Assembly (NCBI GenBank): GCA_008360975.2
Contig: VLJF02000874.1
Span: 62,001-126,000, forward strand
Source: Lichenostomus cassidix
Taxonomy: Eukaryota; Chordata; Aves; Passeriformes; Meliphagidae
Length of the DNA: 64,000 nucleotides
Reading direction: 5' to 3'
The notes under the pieces were generated by a model. It was not told the origin of the DNA. It saw nothing but the letters and a program-made list of their open reading frames with translations, and did not search any database. The translations under genes and the position numbers were made by a program. Below, one piece after another: positions 47,581 to 58,499 of this stretch (position 1 is its first letter; every line of letters starts with the position of its first letter).

Positions 47581-48270
47581 CCCACAGCAGCAGCAGCAGC
47601 AGCAGCAAATGGAGCTGACTTTGAGCACAGCCCCTGCCACTCTTGCCTCCTGTTTGCAGTGGTGTCACAGCAGCCTGAGGCACCTGGGAGCCCTCAGTGC
47701 CAGCAGGGACTTGAGATGGCAGGCCCTGGGCTCCTGGAGGTTGTGCAAGGAACGGAGCTGGGCACTCCCTGTCCATATGGAGCTTGCAGATGGAAAAGGC
47801 TGCTGTGCCCAGGCAGCTCCAAGGGCAGAGAAATGAGGCTCTCGAGCACTTGATCTGGGCCAGTTGCACAGTCCTGGGCAGCAGCCAGCGAGCAGAGGGG
47901 GAACAGAGGGCACAGCAAGAGGGACAAAAGCAGTCAAGTGCAGAGACTGGAGAGAGCCAGACCTGGCAGAAGGAACAGCTGCTTCCTTGCACTATTGAAG
48001 AAAGGTCTTGGCTGTTTCAGAGCACTGAAAGGCCTGAAGGGCAGAGAGGAGGTGACACCAAGCAATGCTCCTGTTTTCACACCCTCCCCTCTCAGTGTCC
48101 CAGAAGGAATTGGATGAACTGTATTCTTCTCTCTGAGTCATCTGGTTCAGCATGAGCAGCTTAGCACCAGGACATAAGAGAGCTGAAGCTTTAGGCCTCC
48201 AGAGCTGACCAAGAAGGAACTTTTTGACAAAAGTAATGCTGCTAACTTGTACCAGGCTGAATGCAGCAGA
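47581..48270. other. Unassigned sequence with (CAG)7
   Basis: A short CAG run is at 47585-47605. Beyond it the E side continues past the part duplicated near B. No domain is seen in any frame. Confidence 0.35.
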
Positions 48271-48395
48271 TAGAATCCTGGAATTCTAGAATCCTTTCTG
48301 TTGGAAAAGACCTCTGAGCTCATCAAGCCCAATCATTCACCCAGCACTGTCAGCCCAGCACTAAACCACATCCCTGAAGTGCCAAGGCCTGAACA
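48271..48395 (-). mobile_element. CR1: CR1 LINE 3' end
   Basis: The plus strand shows the complement of a CR1 tail: TAGAATCCTTTCTGTTGGAAAAGACCTCTGAGCTCATCAAG, then CCAGCACTAAACCACATCCCTGAAGTGCC. Confidence 0.75.
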
Positions 48396-49114
48396 AGAGG
48401 CCTGACTGAGGCCTGAACAGGCCTGAGCCAAAGGTTACCTCTCCATGAACCTTCCAACCAAAGGTTATCTTTGTATCCACTCATTACTGAAATATGCATG
48501 ATTTTCAGCATTGTGGTAGATGTATCCACTCATTAGTGAATCATGCATTTACCTTTCTGTATTTAGAAACTGGACAAGGCAATGAAATCCAACATCTGGC
48601 CTGGTTTGGAGGTGTATGGTCAAAGTCAACTCCCTTGGTTCCTCCTTGAGCCCTGGCCAGGCTTTGGGAGAATCCAAGAGGAGAATCAATCCAGATGTTC
48701 CTGCACTGGAAGTGCTGTCAGTTTGTTTGTTCAGCACTCTCCAAACTGGGCTCTCTCCCAGCGAGGTTGGAAGCCTCACCTGTGGCTGGACACAGCTGCA
48801 GGAATTCCCAGTGTCCAGAGTGGCTCTGCAGTCCTTGGCTGTGACAGCGTCCCCAGCTGATGTGTGGGGCTGGGTGATGGTAAAGTCTGAGGGTAACTGG
48901 TGTTGGATCTTTCTAAATCCCTTCAGGCAATCTTTGGTAGAGATGACTGGGTGCTTTGTCCATCTTATCCTTTTGTGATTCTTTGCTAATGATATTGTGC
49001 ATTGCTGAGCTTCTCCTTTTGTAATTCTTTGCAGTTTTGTGTTATAATAAATTACACTGTTCCCTCAGTTGGTGTCTCTGTCTTTGGTACTGACACTGCC
49101 CACCAGAAAACAGA
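48396..49114. other. Unassigned sequence
   Basis: A short direct repeat (TGTATCCACTCATTA at 48473 and 48522) is present. No gene is seen. Confidence 0.3.
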
Positions 49115-49690
49115 CACTGAGGGCCCCATAGAACCAAAGAGGCATTGTGACACTGCAGGGCCTCGTGTAACCCTGGGGACCATGGTGACACTGTGGGGCT
49201 TAAAGGAGCCATGGTGCCATTGTGACACTGCAGGACCCCATGAAGATAAGGAGACCATTGTGACATTGCAAGGCCTCATGAACCAAGGGGCCATTGTGAC
49301 ATCATGGGGCCCTAACCAGCCAAGGGACACTGTGACACTGTGGAGAACCACGGAACCAAGGAGAGCTTTGTGACATTTCGGGGCTTCGTGCAATCAAGGG
49401 TCCACTGTGATACTGCAGATCCAAGGAGACGTTTCTGGGGACCTTCTGGGCCCCATAGAAACAAGGGCCATTGTGACACTGTGGGGCATCATGGAACCAA
49501 GGGGCCATTGTGACACTGCAGGGCCTTCAGGAACCATGGAGACCATTTGGACACTTCAGGGCCTCGTGGAATCAAGGGGACATTGTGACACTCTGGGGGC
49601 CCATGGAATAAGGGAGATCATTGTGACTCTCTGGGGCTCCATGGAACCATTCTGACACTGCCTGGACTTGTATAACCAAGGGTCCATTGT
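49115..49690 (+). repeat. Approximately 40-bp minisatellite, array 5
   Basis: About 14 units of the CATTGTGACACT family. Confidence 0.8.
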
Positions 49691-50390
49691 TTTCCTCTCC
49701 CTGGCACTGCCCAGTCCAGCCTCTCCCTACCTCTGCCCCAGCCCAGCAGAGCAGCCCAGTCCTATCTGGCCTTGCAGCAAGAATGGGAAGCAATGGAGGT
49801 CAGGGACAGTGACTCTATGTCTGGAATGCTCAGGAGATCCTCAGCTCTGGCATCTCCTGCAGCCCCAGGACAGCCCCACTGCCCAGGACAGCAGCAGAGA
49901 GTTTGCCCTGGGGCTCCTCAGGCAGCTCCTGCTGCCCCAGCTCTTGCCAGGACTCCTGTGCACACACACAATGGCTCCTGCTCTTCTCCTGGCCCATCCC
50001 AGCTGCCCACAGAGCCTTTCCCAGGGGATCACGGCTGTGCTGGCCTGAGCAGCCATTGCTGCAGCCCCTGCCCTGCTCCCCACAGCCCCACAGAGCTGGG
50101 GGTGCTGCTCTGCAGAGCACGGGGGCTGTGCTGCCCGGGGCCATGGGCTGCCTCTGCTGGGCTCTGCTGCTCCAGCTGGGACACACAGGCAGCTGATGGT
50201 GCTCCCTGCACTCAGCCCTCCCACACGAGCTCTGCTGGGGCCATGGAGGCTGCTCAGAGCTGCCTGCCTTGTTCCAGGCCTGCCAGATGGCCTTGGGGCT
50301 GCCCTGGATCCTCCTCTGGAAGTTCCCTGAGGCTCAGAGGAGGCACTGCCCACACTCCTTTCCCTGTCCCTGCAATTAGGTGTATAAAAA
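49691..50390. other. Unassigned GC-rich sequence
   Basis: Open frames on both strands (for example 49772-50500 and 49841-50353) are Pro/Ser/Ala-rich and lack domains. I do not call a gene. Confidence 0.3.
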
Positions 50391-51480
50391 GCTGTCTTGG
50401 TTTGAAAGACAGGTGTCTCCCAAAAGAGGTTGAAACCTCCCTTAGAACAGAGAATGTGATTTTTCTTTTTTCCCTCCCTCCGAATTATTTAATTTTGTAA
50501 ATCAAGGGCTGTCAGGCAAAAGTATGGGAAAAAAGGAATATCAGTTCTTTACTAGTATCTATAAACAAACAATAACAATAGCAACCAGAACTAGAACCAG
50601 AAAACCAATAACAGGTAACTTGGGAGCTGCCAAGCCTTTTCCCGTGTGGTGTAATCACGGTTGCAAGCAGCAGGGGCGCTGTTGAGCTCCCGGCCGGGCA
50701 GGGCAGATGCGATGTCTCCCGAGCGGCTGCAGGTGGCGCTGTGGCGCAGGGTCAGGTCAGCCTCAGGCAGCTGGATGATGGCGGACAGGCTGAAGAGCAG
50801 GCAGCCAGGCAGCTCGGAGCAGCAGAAAGCAGGGAGGCAGGATCAGGCACTGGCTCCCTCCCGGCTAGCAGCGAGGTAGCAAAGATTTCTGCAGTCACAG
50901 CAGACGCTGCGGTCTCGTGCGGCAGAGGGCAGGGGCAGGCAGCAGAGGCAGCCGGACTCTCCCGGCGGCAGCTGCGGGAAAATGCAGCCCGGGGAAACGC
51001 GCCCTTCCCAGTGGGAAGAAAAGTTGAATCAAAGCTCACCCAGCCAGGAGAGAAGAGAAACAGGGCACAGTTGGATTTCCTCTGGTAGCAGCTGGAAAGC
51101 AAAGAGCCAGCAGCCTCTACCCTCAGCGTCCGAACCACGAGAGAGCCTTCCCAGGGCCGGCTCTTCCCTTACCGTGCCCTGCCCAAAAACCTAGCTTTTG
51201 TCTTTTACAAAAGACTTGATTGCTCTAAACATCGGACTATTTGTTGCTTAGTAACAGGAATGGGAAGAAATTCTCAACCCCCGACAAAAGCAGACAAATT
51301 TTTTCAAGGCCTTCAAGGTACACTTGACCAAGCAAAGTCTCCCTCAGGGGCTACACCCAAAATGGACACCAGGTCACGAGCTCTTTATCTTTTATAAGTT
51401 TTGACTTATTAGCATATTGGTCCCTAATTCTCTAATCACACCTTCAGGTGATGACACTAACCACCCCAGGCCCTGCTCCC
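50391..51480. mobile_element. LTR-like repeat, about 1.1 kb
   Basis: This starts TGTCTTGGTTTGAAAGACAGGTGTCTCC, followed by CCTCCCTCCGAATTATTTAATTTTG and GTTCTTTACTAGTATC. I recognise this start as one common in passerine LTR elements. The middle is GC-rich (50690-51000). The right end and orientation are uncertain. Confidence 0.5.
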
Positions 51481-52509
51481 CCCTTTCCACTGTTGTTTAG
51501 ATATTTTCTGGCCCCAGGGTAATGAATATGTCCTTGAATCTCTGTCCCAAAAGCTTTGTTTTGGATAAATGTGTTGGGAACAGAGGTTTTCAGCATTCTG
51601 TAAGAGCACAGAACTACACCAAGTTACAGACACATGAAGAGAGAAAAACCCCAAAATTATTAAGGCATCATTGTGACCCCAGGGATATCCCAGACCATGT
51701 CACTTCATGCTCAGGATATGCAGTGGGGGGAAGAAGGAGGAAGGGGGAACATTTGGGAGGATGCCTTTTGTCTTCCCAAGTCACTGTTCTGTGGGATGGA
51801 GCCCTGCTCTCCTGGAGGTGCTGAACAGCTGCCCAGCCCTGGGAAGGGCTGAAGGAATTCCTTCTTTTGCTTTGCTCATGTGGTGCCTTTTGCTTTCCCT
51901 GTTGAAGTGCCTTGATCTCAACCCACTCCAGTTTTTACCCTCCCAACTCTCTTCCTGATCCCACTGGTGGGGAGTGACCGAGGGGCTGTGAGGTGCTGCC
52001 TGAGTTGAACCAAGACACCAATTGTCTGTGCTTTGCTTTGCAATATTTCAGAACAAGTGTGTGTTTTATTCACCTCCAGAAGTGTAACAAAAGTTTCCCA
52101 ACAGCTTCTAAGAGATAGAAATCCTAAACATATTTAAAGAGTTTATGGATAACTTTAAAAAACTTGCATGACAATGAGCCTGGAAATCACAGATGTTTAT
52201 TTACTCAATGCTTAATGGGTACTCAATTTACTTAAGCATTTACTCAATGCTGAAGAGAGCTCCTGTGATTTTCTGTGAAGAAACATTCAGGGATCCCTTA
52301 GAGAGCTCTGTACTTCTTATTTTGCTTCACTGGGTTCATCTTCTACTTTTACATGTTTATAATTTGAAAATTATAAAATATATGTTGTCTTTTGGAGAGG
52401 TAAATCCAACTTGTTTTCTATTTTGACTTTCAAGAAATTTCAGTGTCAGAGTTTGTGAATGACAGGAAATTCACTGTCATTCAAATATCCTGAAGAATTA
52501 TTTGTTAAA
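51481..52509. other. Unassigned AT-rich sequence
   Basis: No gene is seen. Short tandem TTTACTCAATGCTTAA elements occur near 52199-52245. Confidence 0.3.
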
Positions 52510-52640
52510 TTAATACTGGAGGGTGTGACATGCAGCCTCATTCAGAGTCATCATTTTTAGATGGCACACATTAAATCCTTATATTGAAAGATTTTAGGAT
52601 CCCACTATTACATTTTAGAGGAATCTCCTGTTCCAGAGTC
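52510..52640. repeat. Repeat shared with the sequence after the R2 fragment
   Basis: This resembles 8719-8860 from AATTAATA through GCAGCCTCATTCAGAGTCAT and GGCACACAT. No R2 sequence lies next to this copy. Confidence 0.5.
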
Positions 52641-52738
52641 ATGACAAAGTTCTAACAGATGTAAATACATCAAATGTTATCATTTGGATCTCTAAGCAGG
52701 ATGGAATTGACTTCTCTATGCTGATATGAAATGTTTCA

Positions 52739-53031
52739 CAGTAGTTTACAGAACCAGAGAATCGTGGAACCCCAGAATAGTTTGGGTTGGGAGGGACCTT
52801 GAAGCCCATCCAATGCCACCCCCTGCCATGGGCAGGGATACCTTCCACTATCCCAGGCTGCTCCAAGCCCCAGTGTCCAACCTGGCCTTGGACACTTGCA
52901 GGGATCCAGGGGCAGCCACAGCTTCTCTGGGCACCCTGTGCCAGGGCCTCCCCACCCTCCCAGGGAACAAGTCCTTCCCAAGAGCCCATCCAAGCCCTCC
53001 GAAATGGGAGTATTCACCATCACTTCCTCTT
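52739..53031 (-). mobile_element. CR1: CR1 LINE 3' end
   Basis: Complement of a CR1 3' region: AGAGAATCGTGGAACCCCAGAATAGTTTGGGTTGGGAGGGACC, then CCCCCTGCCATGGGCAGGGATACC and AACCTGGCCTTGGACACTTGCAGGGAT. It is truncated at its 5' side (right end). Confidence 0.9.
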
Positions 53032-53700
53032 GCAATTTCCCAGTTTCAAATGGAGCTGTGTGAATGTTTCAGCCTTTTTTGAAATTGTATTCCAACAGCT
53101 CATCTCTGGAGTTCTTTCCTTTGCCTCCTGAGCCGTGGGAGTTCTCCTCTGTTTGATTTTGCATTCTAAAGGGGCAAATGATGGAATTCTCAACTATGGT
53201 GGAAGGAAAAGCTTTTCCCCAATGAGCCCAGTATTTGTACACCACAGTTCTTGACCCTAAACTTGGGGTTGCACATGTTCCATGTGCAAGAGCCTCTGCA
53301 TTTTTCAGTGGACCCTCTATCCTGATTTGAGAAGGGAATTCTCTGCTGAGTTTGCAATTATCAGAGTTAATAGACACCAAAAAATGACTTTTTTGGACAG
53401 AAAAAGGATTTTTTGGAACATTTTCCAGAAGTATTTCTACCTTCTAATTATTTACAAACAAATTTCAGCCTGCAGCGATGCCTTCTACAACTTTACAGCT
53501 GTGCATGATGTGCAAACCCAGTTTTTTAAAGCTGTGGCACATGCACTGATTGCTTTTGCAGTCCCTGATGTGTCCCTGCGAGAGGCTGTGTGACAGCTCT
53601 GTCACCGCCCTCTTTGCACACTGCTGTCCCAGCCGGTTCCAGCCGGTTTGCAGCTGGTTCTGAGCCCCCCTAGCCCGCCGCTGTCCTGGGGCTGCTGGGG
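53032..53700. other. Unassigned sequence upstream of the TATA-driven gene
   Basis: No gene is seen. From about 53580 the base composition becomes GC-rich. Confidence 0.3.
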
Positions 53701-53734
53701 AGTGGCCCGTGGGGACAGCAGCGCCTTGCAGGCT

Positions 53735-53838
53735 CCTTTGTGACGTGTGGCTGCGTGTGCCCAGAGCCCATTGTGACACCTGGGGACACGGCGTGAGCGG
53801 GAGGCTATAAAAGGGCACCAAATGGCTGGGGGTGCTCA
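53735..53838 (+). promoter_or_regulatory. TATA-box promoter of the gene at 53909
   Basis: CTATAAAAGGG at 53805-53815 is a near-ideal TATA box about 100 bases before the ATG. A CRE-like half site GTGACGTG lies at about 53740-53747. A start site near 53838 is expected from the usual TATA spacing. Genes with a TATA box and CRE half site are often tissue-restricted, for example in germ cells; that is inference. Confidence 0.65.
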
Positions 53839-53908
53839 GTGCCAGGGGAGCAGCTCCGTCTGGAGACAGCATCTCCCCGGGCTAGGGTAGCATCGGAGCG
53901 ACTCCAAG

Positions 53909-55651
53909 ATGTCCACGGACAAGGAGATGAGCACCGACGTGCAGCCCAAGAAGAAGTGGCTGATGTTTGTCAGAAGGCAGAAGGTGAGGGATGGGCTAGC
54001 AGGCAGCTGCCTCGGGGCTCGGGGCGGGCTTGCGGGCACGGAGGGAGCTGCTGTGCCAGGGGGGCCGTTTGCACCGCAGAGGGCCAGCTGGTCCTCATCC
54101 TTCTCCTGCTCCGTGCAGCTGTCCAACTGCGAGTCACGGGCAGCCCCGCAGGAAGCTGAGGAGCACCGTGACTCCTGTGCTGCCTCTGTGGCGCAGGCGG
54201 CAGCAGCAGAGAGCCGGGCAGCCCCGCACAGCCCCAGGGGCCGCGGCCAGGCTCTGCTGTGCTCGCTGCGGCGCGGCTCCCGTGCCATCCTGAGCGGGAT
54301 GGCAGCTGTGATCCGGCGACGCGGCCAGCAGCCGGGGACACGGCGGCCCCCGCATCAGGGCACGGGGACAGGGACGGCAGCCCCCACCCTGGGGCCGGAG
54401 AGCCGGGCAGCTGCCCCGCACAGCCCCTGCTGCCCCCCCAGCCCGGAGCCCGGCCAGCTGGAAGCTCTGGGTGGGCAGGGGGCAGGGGCAGCAGCAGGGG
54501 CTGCCCTGACAGCACCAGGGATTGATAAGTCCTGTGTCATCCTGGAGGAAGAGTTGGAAGTGGAGAGCCTCCGAGAGCTGTCTGAAGAGGAACAGGACAT
54601 ATACCCAAGCTGGAGAAGTGGAGAAGTGAGACCTCCTTTGAGGCCAAGAGAGGCATGGGCAGAGCACGGGAAGCTTCAGCCGTGCACAGCCACAGGCCAA
54701 GGCCCAGCTCTGCCCAGCAGAGCCCCTCACAGCGGGGAAAAGACCTCAACCCCAGACTTGATTCAGGAGCTCTGCTCCCCCAGGCCCTCGCCCAGCCAGC
54801 TGGAAGGTCTTGGACAGTGGGCTGGGTCAGCAGCAGGGACAGTCCTGGAGGAGCTACAGAGCGAGGACAGGGGCTGCTCCAGGGATCTCCAAGGTGGCAG
54901 TAGTGTGGAGGATGACATCCCAGTGACCTGTTCATATGACCCAAAACCACTGGAGCATTGCAATGGCTCAGGACGACTCCTAGAGCTTTCTTCCCCAAAT
55001 GCAGATCAGTCAGAGACCAGTGGGGAAGAGAGCAGTGACCAGGAGTCGTCACAGGAGAACGAGAACAAAATCAGTGTCTACCATATATGGGTCAAGCCCT
55101 TCTACCCAGCACTCATGTTTGACCCCTTTGAGCTGCTGGCAGAAGAGGCAGACGCTGACCTGCCCAGCACACCTCGTGCCCAGGCAGCTCATGGGGACAC
55201 CCAGCCAGAAGCTGCTGCTCTGGGCAGAGCTCCTGAGGATGAGGAGCACCACATGCATCCCACTGCCAAGGCACGAGAGGTGGCAAAGACAGCAGCTTCT
55301 GCTGCCTCTGTGGCGCAGGCGGCAGCAGCAGAGAGCCGGGCAGCCCCGCACAGCCCCAGGGGCCGCGGCCAGGCTCTGCTGCGCTCGCTGCGGCGCGGCT
55401 CCCGTGCCATCCTGAGCGGGATGGCGGCTGTGATCCGGCGACGCGGCCAGCAGCCGGGGACACGGCGGCCCCTGCATCAGGGCACGGGGACAGGGACGGC
55501 AGCAGCAGCCCCCGCCCTGGGGCCGGAGAGCCGGGCAGCTGCCCCGCACAGCCCCTGCTGCCCCCCCAGCCTGGAGACCGGCCAGCTGGAAGCTCTGGGT
55601 GGGCAGGGGGCAGGGGCAGCAGCGGGGGCTGTGCTGACAGAATCAGACTGA
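53909..55651 (+). CDS. Unrecognised protein with duplicated basic Ala/Arg-rich module; TATA-driven
   Basis: The family is not recognised. ATG 53909 (AAGATGTCC context) opens 580 codons. After residue 25 (..KKKWLMFVRRQK) an AAG|GTGAGG donor at 53984 and a CCGTGCAG acceptor at 54118 define a likely 135-base intron. It is a multiple of three without stops, so spliced (535) and unspliced (580) forms are both open. A module of about 110 residues occurs twice (54181-54510 and 55302-55640): AQAAAAESRAAPHSPRGRG, then a basic RRGSRAILSGMAAVIRRRG segment, then a Pro/Gly/Ala stretch ending GGQGAGAAAGA. Between them lies an acidic Ser/Glu-rich region (EEELEVESLRELSEEEQD; SETSGEESSDQESSQENE) and a conserved-looking KISVYHIWVKPFYPALMFDP. 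No signal peptide or membrane segment. The nature (basic plus acidic, low complexity) suggests a nuclear or scaffold role, which is a guess. Confidence 0.55.
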   Translation: MSTDKEMSTDVQPKKKWLMFVRRQKVRDGLAGSCLGARGGLAGTEGAAVPGGPFAPQRASWSSSFSCSVQLSNCESRAAPQEAEEHRDSCAASVAQAAAAESRAAPHSPRGRGQALLCSLRRGSRAILSGMAAVIRRRGQQPGTRRPPHQGTGTGTAAPTLGPESRAAAPHSPCCPPSPEPGQLEALGGQGAGAAAGAALTAPGIDKSCVILEEELEVESLRELSEEEQDIYPSWRSGEVRPPLRPREAWAEHGKLQPCTATGQGPALPSRAPHSGEKTSTPDLIQELCSPRPSPSQLEGLGQWAGSAAGTVLEELQSEDRGCSRDLQGGSSVEDDIPVTCSYDPKPLEHCNGSGRLLELSSPNADQSETSGEESSDQESSQENENKISVYHIWVKPFYPALMFDPFELLAEEADADLPSTPRAQAAHGDTQPEAAALGRAPEDEEHHMHPTAKAREVAKTAASAASVAQAAAAESRAAPHSPRGRGQALLRSLRRGSRAILSGMAAVIRRRGQQPGTRRPLHQGTGTGTAAAAPALGPESRAAAPHSPCCPPSLETGQLEALGGQGAGAAAGAVLTESD

Positions 55652-56340
55652 AGAAAACACCTGTGTTATCCTGGAGGAAGACTGGCAAGGGGAGCACAAA
55701 TGAGATCCAAGCTGGAGAAGTAGAGAAGAGAGGCCTCCTGTGAGGCCACACCAGGGATGGGCAGAGCACAGGAACCTTCATCCATGAACAGCCACAGGCC
55801 AAGGCCCAGCTCTGCCCAGCAGAGCCCCTCACAGCAAGGAAAAGGCCTCAACTCCATACCCAGTTATGCACCAGTGCCCCCAAGCCCCTTGCCCAGGCAT
55901 CTGGAAGATCTCGGTGGGCAGGGGACAGGGGCAGAAGCAGAGCCATGCCTGTCAGGGGCACCAACCACAGAGGGATCCAGCTCTGAGGAGCTCAGGTCTG
56001 TGTGCAGTTTGCCAGGGCTGTCCACAGTGTGGGCAGAGATCACACACCTGAGCTGGAGCACTGAGGAGGAGAGAGCCTCAGGGTTCCTCCCAGGCGAGGC
56101 ATGGCCTGAAGATGAAGAGCTGAGCAGCAGGTCTGAGGAAGAGAGTGGCTCAGGCTCCTTGCCATGTTGGTCATGGGCTGAAGACACAGCTGAGCTGGAG
56201 CAGTGAGGCGGAGAGTGGCTCAGGGTCTCTCCCATTAGAGTGGGAAGAGCGAAGCCTGAGTGGGAACGCTGACGAGGACAGTGGCTCTGTGTCCCTCCCA
56301 AGTGACTTGTGGCCAGAATGCAGCCACCCAGCCTGGACGA
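55652..56340 (+). pseudogene. Decayed continuation of the same gene with Ser/Glu repeats
   Basis: After the stop at 55649, DNA homology to the first module's downstream part continues (55655-55960 resembles 54530-54850). It has frameshifts and stops. Then units of about 70 bases (near 56048, 56115, 56205, 56260) encode variants of SEEESGSGSLP..W.ED, split over two frames, with a stop at 56204. The ancestral protein probably ran on through a Ser/Glu-rich tandem-repeat tail. Confidence 0.45.
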
Positions 56341-56699
56341 TAGAGGATGACAGACAATGCCTCAGGGTTCCTCCTACGGGACATTCCAGATGGCACTTGG
56401 GGACAGCAATTCCTAGAGTGGCACAGGTTGTTTGGGCATCCCTCACAGCTCTTGGCATGCGACTGGCAGGTTTGGGATGGAGAGGTTCCCTTCCCCAAAA
56501 AATCTGGTTCAAAGGCACCTTCACCACTCTGGCAAGGCCCCAGCCAAAGAATCTGCTTCTCCTTCTTTGTGACATGGAGGTGACCAGGAAACAAGACGTG
56601 CCAAAGCAAGTGCCAAAGCAAGTCAGGGTTCTGGTCTGAGTAACCAAACCCTGACATTGGCTGTGACATTTCCAATGACCTGGACAAGACCATTGAAGT
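56341..56699. other. Unassigned sequence
   Basis: This may be more of the decayed tail. No domain is recognised. Confidence 0.3.
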
Positions 56700-56775
56700 C
56701 ACCCTCAGTCATGTTGCAGATGCCACCAAGTTGGGTGGCAATGTCCATCTGCTGCAGGGCCAGGAGGCTCAAGAC
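56700..56775 (+). mobile_element. CR1: CR1 LINE fragment (ORF2 end)
   Basis: GTTGCAGATGCCACCAAGTTGGGTGGCAATGTCCATCTGCTG resembles the CR1 coding end (TTTGC.GATGACACCAAG.TGGG family). It is short and diverged. Confidence 0.6.
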
Positions 56776-57850
56776 TGAGGTGCCATTGTACTTGCTACCT
56801 CAAAAACTTGAGGAGCCAAAGTAAGAGAATTTATTAGAATTAAATTCTGTAGGTTAAAATAGGGCTAGATGTTAGTAAAGCTCTCTTCTAGAATTAGGGA
56901 TAATTGGATAAAGGCCCTCTCATGCCCTCTTTTCCTGTTTAACTAAGAAACAAAAAAAATTATTAATAAAAATTAATAACAAACTAACTAACTAACTTCA
57001 TTAAAATTAAACCCTAATAACTAAATTAACTAAATTAATTAATTAAACAACGTAAAGAGTTCCAAAGGTTTTAACTAGACATTAGTTGGGAAAGAAAACT
57101 GCTAGGTAGCTCTTTTTTTATGATAGATAATATTATTTAGCATTTGGCCTGGAATATGTTCCTCTGGAATCTGTTCCTCAGGCAGTTGAGCTGTAGCTCT
57201 TGCTCAGTTAGAATAGATTCCATAAGATTGACAAATCAGAAGCACTTGTTTTCATTGTGCTGTAGTCATTGATTTGGGGCAAACTGCTGAAGGCTGAAGC
57301 CTTTTGGTCTCTGGGGCGTTGCAGTGTGTGCTGTGTGGGGCAGAGGAGAAAGGCGCTGCATGGGGCGGGAGGGATGCAGGGACACCAAGTGCTTGTGACT
57401 TGTGCCACAAGGCCTTGGTCTGATGCAAAAGCTCCTTTTCTTGCGTCCACTTCTCCTCCTAGAGAGCTGCCCTGGTGCAGAGATCATTCTGTAGGATCTC
57501 TGCAGGGAGGAGAGCTCTCAGCCATGCCAAGGAAATTTTCCAGAACTCTCTGTTCTGCGGGCCAGCAGCTGCCAGGCTGTTTTGTGGAACTCATTGTGAG
57601 GCACACGGGGATTTTCCTGCCAGGACATTGGATCCCACTGGCTGTGTCAGGTGCCTGCAGAGGTGCTGCAGCACTCAAATGCATTGGCAAATGCAGCTCT
57701 TGCAGCCTGGCTGAAAATCTCCTGAGACAAGGAGCCTGAGGGGACATGTGCTTGGCCACACACATTGTGCAGCTGAAAGCTCCAGGATGCCACAATGTGC
57801 CACGCTGGACACTGCCTGGCACTGGTGACAAGGGGGGAACCAGGGTGTGG
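56776..57850. other. AT-rich then mixed sequence, no gene
   Basis: Bases 56940-57060 are AT-rich with AATTAACTAA-type repeats. Bases 57250-57850 have no recognisable gene. Confidence 0.35.
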
Positions 57851-58430
57851 TGAGCAACATGACTCACTCCCCGGCTTGTGAAGAACAACTATTTACTAAT
57901 TAACAGCCAAAGAATGGAAGCTCAGTATTTCTCGTGACAAGGCAGAGAAAACAGCACACTCGATGCTGGGCGCTCTCCCTCGCACATCCCAAAGGGCAGA
58001 GGACCAGGTGCAAAGCACTGGGTCACTCTTATACCCTCGCTTATTACACCCCATTGGTCCATTTGGGATCCTTCGTCTCATTGGCTCGTTTGTCCAAATG
58101 TGATTGGCTCGTTTCTGTGGTGTGTTCCTGTCCAATCACGGTCTAGGTCTCTCCTGGTTGGTTCTCGTCTGGTCCAATCCACGTTCTTGATGACATCACC
58201 CACTTCTGTTGGGATATTCTAGAAACATCTTCCTTTATATGGGTGCTTTCATGCACATTCATTTAATGGGTGTGTTTAAATGTTACACTTAGTACAGCAT
58301 CTTGCCGCCTAGTAACTCCAACATAAGTAATATAAAGAACTTAACTTTATAATTAACCTTATGAACTCATTAACATATTATTAACTCACGGGTATAATTA
58401 ACTTCAGTGAACTTAAACTCATTTATAGCA
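57851..58430 (-). mobile_element. 3' LTR of a gammaretrovirus-like provirus
   Basis: On minus this starts TGCTATAAATGAG at 58430, directly after a purine tract (GAGGGGGGAC, 58431-58440), as expected for a 3' LTR. U3 has several CCAAT motifs (near 58053, 58078, 58100) and a GGGTATAAGAG TATA box at 58026-58036. An AGTAAA polyadenylation variant lies near 57892-57897. The U5 end is uncertain (a CA end at 57851 is one option), and no target-site duplication can be checked because the 5' side is missing. Confidence 0.7.
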
Positions 58431-58499
58431 GTCCCCCCTCTCATCCTTTGGTCAGCCTTTTGCCTGCATCAAGGAAAAGTCACACCCGATGATGAGCCC

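Noticed and set aside
49772..50500. 242-codon frame on plus
   Set aside because: Low-complexity Pro/Ser/Ala/Cys composition with an equally long frame on the other strand. No domain.
53909..55651. Retroviral gag origin of the 580-codon frame
   Set aside because: There is no CCHC zinc knuckle, no major homology region, and no adjoining LTR or pol.
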